From Prorocentrum cordatum (lineage: Eukaryota > Sar > Dinophyceae > Prorocentrales > Prorocentraceae): DNA of 64,000 bases. Shown here one piece after another: positions 45,178-55,495 of this stretch. Location: positions 138,501-202,500 of the forward strand of contig CAUYUJ010016879.1 in the NCBI GenBank assembly GCA_963575745.1, written 5' to 3'. The notes beneath the pieces are model-generated. The model saw nothing but the letters and a program-made list of their open reading frames with translations. It had not been told where the DNA came from and made no database searches. How positions within the stretch are numbered: position 1 is the first letter of the stretch; every line of letters begins with the position of its first letter. Both the position numbers and the translations under genes were made by a program.

Positions 45178-45780
45178 CTGCCAAGATGACCTCCAAGGTG
45201 CCGTAAGGCGCCCAGGATGGCCCCAAGAGAGCCCCAAGATGCATACAAGACGGCCCAAGATGCACCCAGGACGGCCCAAGATGGCCAAAGACCAGGAGGC
45301 TCCCAAGAGGCCTCGAAGTCAGTTCAAGAGGCCTTCAAGAGGTCCTCCAGTAAGGCCAGAAGAAGCCAAAACCATTGATTATCCATCCCATGGTTATTTA
45401 AGGTTTTCGGCATTTGCTTCAAAACGGCCATTCCGACAATCCAATACAGCCCCAGAGGCCCCCAAGATGAGAGCGCCCAAGAGGCATCCAAGATGGCCCC
45501 AGGACAGCCCAAGATGCTTCCAAGACGGCCCCCACAGGGGCCTTCAAACGGCCAAGATGGCTTTCAAGACAACCCTGAAGCGCCCCAAGAGGGCCACAAG
45601 ACAGCCCAGAGAGGCTCCCAAGATGGCTTCTGACAATGTCAGACGCGCCAGGAACGCCGTAAGACGGCCAAAGATGCCCCCAAGAAGCCCCTGAAGGCCC
45701 CCAAGAGTCCTGGAAGAGGCCCTCGGGAAGCACCCAATGAGGCCGCAAGAATGACCCCCAAGAAACTTCCTCCTTTCTCC
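45178..45780. repeat. Degenerate CCAAGATGGCC repeat with uninterrupted flank (intron, unit 4)
   Basis: Unit 4 counterpart. Where units 1-3 meet the LTR (after CCCCTGAAGGC, about 45697) this copy runs on for about 140 bp through a CT-rich stretch to TTCCACAACGGCTGTGGG (45829-45846), which is the sequence found on the other side of the retroelement in units 1-3. It therefore represents the locus without the element. Confidence 0.75.
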
Positions 45781-45939
45781 TCCCTCTCCTCGTCCTCCTC
45801 TTCCTCCCCCACGTGTTCCCCGAAGGGCTTCCACAACGGCTGTGGGACCGTGTGGTCCAATAGCGTGGCCAAACTGTTCCACATGGGCGTATCCACAATG
45901 CAGGGGGCGGCGGCGATTCGCCGTAGGCGTCTTCGATAC

Positions 45940-46442
45940 GACTCCGTATTGAAGCTCTCCACGTGGATAGGTGCCGCTGACCCAAAATCGATCTCCACAG
46001 TGCACTCCTGGTTCACGCCGTAATTCTGTGGGTAGTTCGGACTTTCGACGCAAGAGCCGCCCAACGTGCACTCACCGCTGACAGCTGCCCACATGTGCAC
46101 CGGCGAGGGTGTCGGTGGCAGGGATGTGGCGTTGCTTCCAGTCTTGCTCCCTCCCCCGCCACATGCACAGCACATGTCCAAAGATGTAAAGTCAGAATCG
46201 TCGTAGCTAGAACACCAGAGTGAGGAATTCGTATAGTTTACACAACCAGCACCAGAATTATCTGCAGCTCCGTCGTCGGTGTCTGCACAGATACCATGGT
46301 CCTGGACCGCGTGCGGGCAACAGGATGGGTCAATTCGGCGCACCGACCATAGCCTCGGGAACCCACCTGAAAGGCCAGCCTCGCGTGAGTACCCTTGTAT
46401 TGAAACCGACCTTCCTGGCCAACCAGGACTTATCACCTGAAC
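45940..46442 (-). CDS. Multi-CUB protein, 5'-most exon found
   Basis: After a candidate acceptor CTAG|G (exon start about 46442) the frame reads VISPGWPGRSVSIQG and RIDPSCCPHAVQDHG. A Cys-rich block of about 45 residues follows (CADTDDGAADNSGAGC, LWCSSYDDSDF, MCCACGGG). A short linker then leads to the first CUB start HMWAAVSGECTLGGSC and SPNYPQNYG, ending at VESFNTES and donor C|GTATCG. CADTD..GA.D..G..C followed by DDxDF and MCCACGGG is a Cys-rich motif I have seen in dinoflagellate secreted-type proteins. No initiating Met or signal peptide is visible, so one or more 5' exons probably lie further right. The GTG at 46436 is not a credible start. Confidence 0.65.
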
Positions 46443-47380
46443 CTAGAACACAAGTGGCAGGGCGATGTCTGCAACGCTGCAAAGTTGCAAAATTTGAATG
46501 CAGCGTGCTGCCGCCAAACCAGCTGGAGGGCCACCGGCGGGGGGATGCAGAAGCTGCGGGCCGGCACGAGCGGTGCGAGCCCTCACGGGTGAACGCCAGC
46601 TGGCGCGAGGGAGCACGGCCCTCCCGGTCGATTCCCCGGGGGCCCAGGATGGCCCTGGCCGGGCCCGGTGCCGTGCGGGTGCCTTCTGAGCCCTCCCATC
46701 GCGCCTCCCTGCCTCAGCATCCCGCGGCACCTGGAAGGGGAGGTCACGCGCCGACCCAGGGAACCTGCGCGAGCCTCTGGATGCTTGCTCACGGGATCTC
46801 TTGCTCCGCTGAGCCTGGGCGCGGCGGGGCCGTGCTCGCAGCGTGGACCCCCCTGCAGGTCCCTGCCTCAGTCCTCGATGGCCTGGGGCCTGGCGAGGGC
46901 ACCCTACGCTCACCCGTCCTCCCGCCGACTCGGCTGGCGCCGCAGGCTGGTCGAGCGGCAGCCACGGGAGCACGAGGGGCCGGTGGCATGCAAGGCCTCG
47001 AAGCGGCGACGCCAGGCCTCACGGCCACGAGGAGCAGAGACGAGGGGCGGCACGAAGGGCAGGAGGGGAGGCGAGGGGGGGGGGCAAGCAAACGAAACGA
47101 CGTCGAAACCAAAACCCGAAGTGCAGACAACAAGAGGCTGCAATCCCGAGGTTTGAAAGGAACCCAAGGCAAAAAGAGTCTAAACCTCAGGGAATTCGAA
47201 CTTTGAAAAATCGAGGCCGACCCGCGGTGCCTTCATGGCTCCACCCGCCCTGAGCCCCGCCCGGAGCGGGCCTCCGTCCGCTCGACCGGCGGCGGCGCGG
47301 CGTCCGCGCGCCTCTGCGCCGCCGCCGCCGCGGGCTCCGCGGCACTCCCAGCGCGGAGGCGCTCAACCTCTGGGGGTGAG
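46443..47380. other. Upstream of the CUB 5' exon, no gene recognised
   Basis: GC-rich with long motif-free frames on both strands. A pyrimidine-containing stretch ending in TAG immediately right of 46442 is compatible with an intron end. The rest is probably intron or leader of the CUB gene. Confidence 0.4.
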
Positions 47381-47382
47381 AG

Positions 47383-47450
47383 GAGGAGGAGGAGGAGGAG
47401 GAGGAGGAGGAGAAGGAGGTGGAGGGGGAGGAAAGGGAAGAGCAGAAGGC
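47383..47450. repeat. GGA microsatellite
   Basis: Run of GAGGAG with occasional GAA/GTG interruptions. Confidence 0.85.
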
Positions 47451-47816
47451 AGATGTTCGATTCGAACAGGCCCATCGCTGTCACGCTTCTGCCGCGGGAC
47501 CTGAGCCCATGCACTCCAGACGCTCAGATTCCCACGACCCACGGATCAGCCCGGGACGGACAAACTGGGCGCGCCGTAACATTGCGGGCGTTGCCGCGGC
47601 CCGCGACCCATGAGCGGGGCATTCGCAGGACCCCTCGGGCCTGCTCGTCTGTCAGTCTGAGCTCTGCCCCGGCCTTGGTGATAGGCGCAGGCGTTCTGAA
47701 ACATGGGAACTCTGCGTAGTATTTGCCCCCGCTCAACCTTTGTTTCAAGGCCACATCTTGCTGGTCGAGGCTGCGCTGCTCGTTGATTGGAAAGTGTCTG
47801 GCATGCTGCAAAACTC

Positions 47817-47818
<2 letters not shown>

Positions 47819-47853
<35 letters not shown>
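47819..47853. repeat. (CA)n microsatellite at LINE 3' end
   Basis: About 17 uninterrupted CA units. On the minus strand this is (TG)n, beginning about 85 nt after the stop of the LINE RT frame, so it may be the element's 3' tail. Confidence 0.85.
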
Positions 47854-47857
<4 letters not shown>

Positions 47858-47935
47858 GGGACTGCGTATCGTTAAGAATATAAGGCAGCGCGTGCAAGTA
47901 TGATAATGCATGATAGATGCTCAGAAAATGCCATA

Positions 47936-49611
47936 TTATGCGACTGGGCGCGCAATGTTCCGTAGGCTATGCCTGGCAACTCCGCGACAGACGCAAGCGC
48001 GAGGCGCGCTGAAAAATGCAATGCACGTATGGTGCTGAAAGGAGCGCTCGACTAGCGGCACTGGACATGGCTGGGGATTGACCTCACGTTGGTTCACTCT
48101 ACTGTCGCTGGCGTCGTGGAGGATACCTTTCCACGCCGCTGGCCACTGCCTGCAAAAATCTTCCCAAGCATGCATGTTCTCCACGGGGTCGGGTAGCTCC
48201 TGCGTCGCTGCCCACGCGCGCGGTAGCCGAATGACGTCGGTAACGATGAGGGCTGCCCAAGACTGTCTGTGCCCAACCGTCGCCTGCAGCAATGCAAAGA
48301 AAAAGCCTTGGCCGTAACGCAATGATCTACTCAGGCACCTCAATCTTCGAATTCGCAGTATGTCCACTGGGCTGGGCTTCTTTGCCATGGCCAAAACCTG
48401 CCGGCCCGCACAGCGTCGGACGCCCCCCTTCTCGATGACCGCGCCCTGCTCCACTCGATGCGCCATCGCGACCATTCTGCTGACCTTCGAGATCGTTATC
48501 TTGTCCAGCGGTGGCCACGTTAAGACTGCGTGCAAAGCGGCGCCCATCGAGACTGCGCCGGCGATCGCCACCCTTGCATCGGCGCCAATGATAGGGAAAG
48601 CCAAAACTTGCTTTCCCACGAACCTAATCCCGGGACTCGAAATGCAATCTCGCACGACAAGCCCTGGCTGAAGAGCCCCACGGTCGGCCTGCAGCCCAGA
48701 TGCGCGCGCTTCCGACCTACGCGTGCGATCAATTATCCTCGCGTCTTGGCGTTCACCTTGATGGCACCCTGGCTCGCTAGCCTGAACTCGCGTCGTGCTG
48801 TCACCGCCCCCGGTCCTCTGAACTGCAAGATTGCCGTGGTCTCACATGGCTCGACGCTGAGTTCCAGGCCAGACTCGGGGCGAACACGCAAATGAGGATC
48901 TGGGTGAGCTTGGATGTCTCGTCGATGACCTGATCGGAGGTGCCGAGCACGGGGCGCAAGCCGTCGTCGGAATTGATGACCACCGCAGGGTCGCTCTGCC
49001 CCTCGGCATTCGTCGTACACGTTGAACTTCTGCCCAGATCACCCAATCTTGATTGCCACGTCCTCTCGGCACAGGATGCGCTGCTCCTTTTCGCGCGCTC
49101 TGCCACTAGATAACCAAGGAATAGATCCCTAGATTGACGTCCTGGTCGCGACCCACTGCCGACGCGCGCAATGCCGCTACAATCCGCCTCGAAACAAGCA
49201 TCAGCATGCGCCTCTGCATCCACTGCGGCCAGATGCGGCCTTACATCTCAGTTGTGTATTATGTCCAGCTGGTGGAGGCGTTCCGCAGGCCGGGCGCGCG
49301 CTTCTGGTCCGAGCCCGAGACGTTGCCATAGCGCGGCAATGGTTCCGTCGCTGGCATCGAGATTCACGACAAACTGGCGCAGGAAGCCGTAGAAGGCACC
49401 AAAGATGTCCATGAAAACCGCTGCGACGCTTCGTTTTCGCATTGTTGCATGGCGATCCAAGAGCCTCGCGATGTGCACTGCGAAATTCGGCCCCTCTGCG
49501 GTTGACGCCAGCACATTGCGTCGTCGGCCCACATGCTCCGCACTTCGGCAGTAGTTTCGCGAGGTGTATCCTGTGGGCAGATTTGGGAATCGCGTCGCTG
49601 GATAATCCCAC
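47936..49611 (-). pseudogene. LINE reverse transcriptase, palm to C terminus
   Basis: In shifting frames: KSAHRIHLAKLLP, GPNFAVHIARLLDRHA, VAAVFMDIFGAFYGFLRQFV (F-x-D-x-x-x-A-F motif A), DETSKLTQILICVF, LELSVEPCETTAILQFRGPGAVTAR. A final intact 239-codon stretch (48655-47936) has VGKQVLAFPIIGADARVAIAGAVSMGAALHAVL, ILRIRRLRCLSRSLRYGQGFFFALLQATVGHRQSWAALIVTDV and WPAAWKGILHDA, all typical of the C-terminal region of dinoflagellate LINE RTs. The motif C Asp-Asp is not recoverable in a clean frame near 49000. Confidence 0.68.
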
Positions 49612-50604
49612 CAGCCCTTTGGGCGTGAGTGGTTTAGAGAGCCCGCTCTGTTCTCAACCCCCCTTCTTCCCCTTCGGGGAGGGGTTTACCCCTCCCCCTA
49701 CCCCCTCCCCCTGGGCCTGGAGAGGTCCCTCCGCGGGTCGCCGGAGGGGTCTTTTTCGACTCCTCGGAGGGCTAAAAAACCACACCCCTCACGAGGATTC
49801 TGGCCCCGACGGGGGGAGGGAGAAAAATCGCCCGACAGATGGCCCCAAGATTCCTCCCAGACCCCTCCAAGAGGCCTCCAAGAGGCCTCCAAAAGCCCCC
49901 AAGAGGCCTCCAAGAGGCCCCCAAGATGCTCCCAAGAGGCCCCCAAGAGGCCCCAAGAGGCTCCCCCGAGGCACCCAAGACGCTCCTGGAAGCCCCTGGA
50001 GCCGCCAAGAGGCCCCCAAGACGCCCCAAACCGCCTCCAAGAGGCTCCCAAGAGGCCCGAAGAGGCTCCCCCAAGGCACCCAAGACGCTCCTAGAAGCCC
50101 CTGGGGCCGCCAAGAGGCCCCGAAGACGCCCCAAAAGGCCTCCAAGAGGCTCCCAAAACGACTCACACCACGACGAGGGCCCCGAACGACTCACACCACG
50201 AGGAGCCCGAACGAGTCACACCAGGAGGAGGGGCCCGAACGACTCACACGACGACGAGGGGCCCGAACAACTCACACCACGAGAAGCCCGAACGACTCAC
50301 ACCAGGACGAAGAGCCCGAACGACTCACATCACGAAGAGCCCGAACGATTCACACCAGGAAGAAGGGCCCGAACGACTCACACCAGGACAAGAAACCCCA
50401 AACGACTCAAACCACGAGGAGCGCTTTCTCTCCCTCCTCCTCCGCCTCGTCCTTCTCCCGCTCCCACCACAAGGAGGATGTACAAGGAGGCGGGAGGAAG
50501 GAGGAACAGGGGAGATATGCGGGGGCAGGCGGAAACACGCCTGAAAAACACGACTGTCGGCATGCTTCGCAAGAGTTGCTGTTTTGAGATGGGCTGGTGG
50601 GGAT
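49605..50604. mobile_element. 1-kb repeat-rich insert in LINE RT, short TIRs
   Basis: Bounded by inverted repeats ATCCCACCAGCCC (49605-49617) and GGGCTGGTGGGGAT (50591-50604). It separates RT fingers (right) from RT palm (left), which in related elements are adjacent. Inside: a CT-rich start, a CCAAGAGGCC short-period block (about 49850-50155) and a 27-30-bp CGAACGACTCACACCA array (about 50156-50425). No ORF with a known domain. A non-autonomous DNA transposon is the simplest reading. No clear target duplication seen. Confidence 0.55.
50156..50425. repeat. 27-30-bp tandem repeat (CGAACGACTCACACCA)
   Basis: About ten imperfect copies of CCCGAACGACTCACACCA followed by a variable GACGAG/GGAAGAAG part. 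Confidence 0.85.
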
Positions 50605-50880
50605 ACGCGAAGCGTAAAGAATTTTGCCCTGGCAGACTTTGCGCCGCGTGGCGACTTGTCCGCATTGTATATCCTGGAGAGTGACCCACCTTCCCAATGC
50701 GTTGGTCCAGCCAGCCGCAGCACGATCTTGATTGCCAAGGGGCGCATGATCTGGGCGAACATGGCCGGGGCTGCTTTGTACAATTCGGGCGGCAAGCCGC
50801 CCAGCCCAGGTACTTGCCCAGATCTGCTCAAGGCGAGACATGTTCCAACTCTCTGAGGCTGTCAAAACATCATTGCGGCA
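50600..50880 (-). pseudogene. LINE reverse transcriptase, fingers part
   Basis: PGLGGLPPELYKAAPAMFAQIMRPLAIKIVLRL and HWEGGSLSRIYNADKSP: the PGxDxLPPELYK...PLA-K...W-GG-L...K signature that opens dinoflagellate LINE RT. Cut off on its downstream side by the repeat-rich insert at 50604-49605. Confidence 0.65.
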
Positions 50881-51853
50881 CTGGCCGTCGCACTGTTTCT
50901 TGCGCGTCTCGGGCATGGCGTACACCTTGATCACGGTGTCCACGTTGATGACGTCTCCCAGTTCCTGCCCTGCGCAATCATTCTGCCATGAGCCCGCAAT
51001 ATCCGTCGACGCGGTCATCACTATACCCTCGTTGCTTTCGGGCATTGCGATGGGCTGGCTGAGGTTGCAGATGTCTCTTCTTGGCTGGTGAGTTGAGGCC
51101 CCTTGGCACGCGATGTACGTCGTCGTCATCTTTGCCTTCACCTGGATTGTAGCTGGCCCAATGTTCTTTGGACGCGCCCCTTCTCATCGACCGCGAAGGA
51201 CCGCTTGAGCCAGCACGATTTTTCAACGATGAAGCGCCTCTTCGTCGCGCTGAGCATGCCCAAGAGATTCGCGTGGTCGCCGAAGACTGCTTTCATACCT
51301 GAAACTGCCCTTCTTTTCAATGATAGCGGTGATGTGTAGGGCCAGCCCTCTCTGGAGCACTGGCTGCTGCGTTCTTGTGCATCGCCGTCTTTCCAGTGCG
51401 GCGAATCCACTGAATTTGTTATGCGGCCTCCGCTGATCTGGCCACTGCGATGGCCAGGGGGTTGCACGAGGCCGCAAGCTCGGCGACCCCGAAGTTGCGG
51501 CGGCCCTGCTCCTGGTGCCACGTTTCGGAAATGATGCTCGCAATTAGCTTTTGGCGCCATATGCAACTTGCTTGATCACCTCACGCGTGTCAAAACGAAT
51601 AAAAGTCAAATGAGCCGCGCGGCCCGGTGCCCAGTTGCGCCGTCGATGTGGTTATATTGTGGAAATCCGGCAACTGCTGCCAGGTATACCTGCGCATCTT
51701 TGCCCTCGTAGCGCCCCGTAACTCCCCCCCTACGAAATTGGATGAAGATGTTGTTCATATGCTGGTGATCCTCTGGTCAATTTGGGTATACCTCGCGGCT
51801 CCCCACCTGGCTGGAACCTCATCTGTCAAAGCTCGGTTCCAAAGTCAACGCAG

Positions 51854-52862
51854 TCACGTCGTGGTCCCGGCGCGCCGTCGCGAGGTCTGCAGCGCGGTCA
51901 GCGGCTGTCTCGGCCGCGACGCGTGCCCGCGAATGTGGGATGATGATGTACTCACTGCGCTTCTCCCATTCGCGCGCGCGCTCACGCTGTCGCCGACAGT
52001 CCGGCGTCGACCCTGAACGTGGACGATGCAACCCACCCGTCGTCTGGCGCGATGTCGCGCAATGCTGATCCTCCAGGTGGTTATGTCTCTGGTTGCCTCG
52101 GCCCCACCGCCGCTGTCGATCCGCGCGATGGTTGGCCTCGCGGGGTCATTCCGCTGCTCGATGATTGCATCGGTCTTCTTCCACCAAGCCGATCGCGCAG
52201 GCGAGCTCGCGCTCAGGAGGCGCGCGCGCCGCCAAAAAACTCGCGCTTGAAAGCCCCCCGCTGCAACGCGAGCGAGGAGCCCAGCGCGGTCGCGGGCGTA
52301 GACCGCGAAGTCCTTCTGCTTGTAACGCAGCGGGGCCCTCTCGTCAAATTTGGCGCGTGGCTCCGAGATGTCAACGCAGAGCTGAATGCCTCCGTTGCCA
52401 CCATTGCTGGCCGTGCTGACGGCGAGGAGAATCGGGGCCCCTGCGATGCTGACGTTCGCGGCCGCTGTGTATTTTAGTATGGTTTCGTGGATCCCAATCA
52501 TATGGCACCGATCGTTTGCACACTGCTCTGCCAGCCAAATTGGCTTCGCATTCCACTGGACCGCGGGTCCGCTCGCGGCATTTGCCTTGGAGAGGGCGGG
52601 CGCATCCGGATTCGGCCTGCTGCACTGCATCCGCCTGCCTCTTGACGGCGCTCGCGTAAATGCCCGGCGCAACGGCGCCCACGTCGGCACCAGCTTGGTC
52701 GAATACAGAGCGCCCGTCGATCATGAGCGGACATTGCGCGAGCGCCCTTGGACCTGCCATTTGCAACCACGCCCAGTCGAGGACCCCCACGGTTGCCGCG
52801 AGGAGAATCATCGGGAGGTGGATGTTGCTGACGATGTCTCCCTGTCCAGCGCGGCCGTCCAA
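51854..52862 (-). pseudogene. EEP endonuclease remnant of LINE
   Basis: QCANDRCHMIGIHETILK carries a G-I-H/Q-E-T motif, the metal-binding Glu of the exonuclease-endonuclease-phosphatase family. SIAGAPILLAVSTASNGGNGGIQLCVDISEP then matches the second strand pair. C-terminal motifs (GDxN, SDH) were not found in frame. Confidence 0.5.
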
Positions 52863-52917
52863 CGTAGCCGCCGCGCCGCTCCACGGGCGTGAGGAATGGG
52901 CCTCTACACTCTACGCG

Positions 52918-53319
52918 TCACCCTCTGACGTCACGCGCGCCGCCTGCGACTAGAGCTAGCCCCCCCCCCCCCATGCCCGCGCAAGAGTCGGAGGGGTCTT
53001 CGGCGCCCACGCTGCCGATGCGGCCCCAAAGAAACACACTGAGTCTGCGCGCGTCGTTACGGGCTGCGATCCAAAGCGCTGCAATGCCCACATCAAATGC
53101 CCACGCAACTGCTGAGCACTCCGCGGCATTACTTGCCTGGGCACCGCCCCCAGGGTAAAGTGCCCCACGCGTTTCCACTGGATGTGCGAGCGCATATACA
53201 TAAGCGAAGGCTCCTCTTTCGAGCTTCGTCAATACGGAAATTGCCCACGCGGCCGGTAGGTCGCGCTGGCCTCCCGAACAGTCCCCGCACATGTGGTGAG
53301 CGCTGGCGTCGTCGGGCAC
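52918..53319 (-). pseudogene. RNase H-like segment of LINE
   Basis: SVLTKLERGAFAYVYALAHPVETRG, then SNAAECSAVAWAFDVGIAALWIAAR. A beta-strand block followed by N-x-A-E-x-x-A-x-x-W-A resembles the second acidic motif of RNase HI domains in dinoflagellate LINEs. Frame broken at both ends. Confidence 0.45.
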
Positions 53320-55480
53320 GCGCGGCTCAAGCTGCTACACGGCCATCTCGGCGCGCTCGGTCGCGCCGCCCAGGGAGCATCACATATCGGCGGCGATGGA
53401 GAGGTCGTCGCACAAGTCTGGGTGCATTTCTGCATGTCGAGGTCGCCGTGAAATGCTGGCCCATCTGGTGGCACGTGCTTCGCACGCGTCTGGTTCCAGA
53501 TTCTGGAGCCGCCCATCGGGCGCAGGGCTGCCTCGGCACGTGGAACATTAAATTGTCGCGCTCTTTGTCGGCGAAATTGTTTGCGAAAATGTCACGTGCA
53601 CCGCTGGCGTGGGAGGGCCCCACCTGCGCCCGCGGCGCGGGGCACTTCCTCCGGCGCCGTGAGGTTCCCGGCACGCTACCAACCTACGTCCAGGATCTGA
53701 CGATGGAGCACCGCGTCGGCAATCGGCGCGCCGTCGATGGGGCTGCCGAGCGCGCGCCCAAGCTGGCGGCATGCGTCTGTTCTGACATAGGCGGCTGGCA
53801 GTCGCGGAAACTCTCCTCCTCGCCGCGCGGCCCCCCGCGACTGAGACTGAGAAGAGAGATCGAGAAAAAGATGTCGCTGCCACTGTCGACCTTGCGCCCG
53901 GAAGACCTCGATCCGCATGGGCATGGGCGCTCGTCGACGCGGTCGGCGCCGGGGAACTGCGCGCCGACGGAGGCGTCGAGGGCGTCGTCGAGCGTCGCGC
54001 TGAAAAGTGATTCTCACGGTCATACTGCGCAGGCGCCCGCGCATCCTCTCGCAGAGGGCGGTCGATGGCAGCACCACTTCTGCCGACCGCGCGCGCCCGT
54101 GAGTCTAGGCCGCTGACGTCGGAGCCCCGCGGGGCCACGGGCGGTCGCGCGCGCGACTTGGACCCCGTCTGCTTCATCCTTTGATTGTCATTTCCGGCTA
54201 CTTACTTTTCGCATCGGTTCGCTCCCTGGCCGTTGCTGCCCCTCCATCGTCGACGCGCGCTCTTACCTCGGGAGGTGGCCCGCCGGTTCTCGCGGTCGGC
54301 GCCGCAGACGACGCGCCGGAAGCCCCACCTGATTCGCCTGCTGAGGTAGCGCCGTCGTCGATCTGGCAGCGCCCTGGCACGCGCGCGTCGCGCCCAGGGC
54401 CCCCCCCTAGCGCCTCGCCCAACTCCTCTACTACCACGTCGTCCTCCTCGGCGTTCGCGACATCTGCCCGCGGAACGGATTCGGCTCTAGTCGCCCTGGG
54501 AGTGGCGGCGTGGGCGCGATGTCGAAGATAGGAGGCGCCCGACGTCGCGCGCGCGACGATGCCGGCACGCCTGGAGATGCATCTGACCGCCAGGTGATTA
54601 TGAGTGGCCCCATTTCCTCGGCGACGGCGCAGGCGTCGGCGTCGGCGGTGCCTGGACTTGAAACTCGCCGTCTTGGCGCCCCTCGCCCGCAGACTGCACG
54701 TGGCAAGGCGAAGATTGTATATCCTGAGCTGGTGGCACCTGCGTCGGGGATGCCTCCTCGTAAGTACCACGTGGACGACGGTGTTGTTTCTCGTCTTCCA
54801 ATTTCTCCATCTCCCTCATCATTAATGGACACATGACAATCGTTGAAGGCCTGGTCGATCTCCAAGAGGGTTCCTGGGAAAAGTGGGGGGCCACTTGTGC
54901 TCGTGGTAGCTGCAAGGACTTACTGTCTGTGCCATTGCTGATGCGGCCTGTTCGCGCCCTGTAGGTGTTGCTGTCGGCACGCCGCTTGCTGCTCCAACCG
55001 AGTAGTGGGCCTCCTGCAGGTACTTGGCCTGCCGGCAGTGCCCCATGCCTTGGGCTGCTGCGCGTCGCGCCTACTGTTCGGATTATTCAGTTGCTTGTCT
55101 GCTATGCTCTGCTTCTTGCAGCTCTCGGCGTCGCTTCTGGCCGAATGCCTTCTCGCGCGTCAACATGCACATGCCCCCCCTCATGGTTGCACTGCTCGAG
55201 CAAGGAGACATTGTTTAAGTACCTCCTCAACACGATCTTTCTCGTGCTCGAGCTGCTGATCATTGGCCACTGTCAGAAAGCTGCTGCTTGCACCCATCTA
55301 GCTGTTGCCGAACTTCTGCGCCTGCAGTGCGCGGTGGGCGTTTTGTCGGACATGCGTCACTTATTGTTCAATATGCCCGGCGCACCTTACCCCCTGCTTC
55401 CGCATGGTAATTCATTCCTCGGCGTATCTCTGGATGTATCCCTTCAGCTCGCTGCCCAACTTCCGCTCGTGGTGTTCTGC
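53320..55480. other. No gene recognised
   Basis: High-GC sequence with overlapping, motif-free frames on both strands. It may be the decayed N-terminal part of the LINE (same strand on both sides), but nothing in it supports that directly. Confidence 0.35.
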
Positions 55481-55495
55481 CTGTCGCCCCTCGCC

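Larger units (their letters stand above)
47854..53319 (-). mobile_element. Decayed non-LTR retrotransposon (LINE)
   Basis: On the minus strand the order is an RNase H-like segment, an EEP-type endonuclease remnant, RT fingers, an inserted 1-kb repeat block, RT palm and thumb, a short 3' UTR and (TG)n. Motifs fit dinoflagellate LINE polyproteins. Many stops and frame changes show it is long dead. Sequence further right (to about 56985) may be its ORF1 part, since it runs the same way. No target-site duplication was found. Confidence 0.68.

Noticed and set aside
44291-45694. 467-codon plus-strand ORF across the unit 4 intron
   Set aside because: Made of the antisense of the GAC hairpin plus the CCAAGATGGCC repeat. 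No domain, and antisense to the CUB gene.
46220-47206. 328-codon plus-strand ORF over the CUB 5' exon
   Set aside because: Overlaps the Cys-rich/CUB coding exon on the opposite strand, has no motif, and such ORFs are expected at this GC content.
50156-50425. Possible CRISPR-like array
   Set aside because: Repeats and intervening parts are both degenerate and tandem, with no unique spacers, in a eukaryotic nuclear setting.
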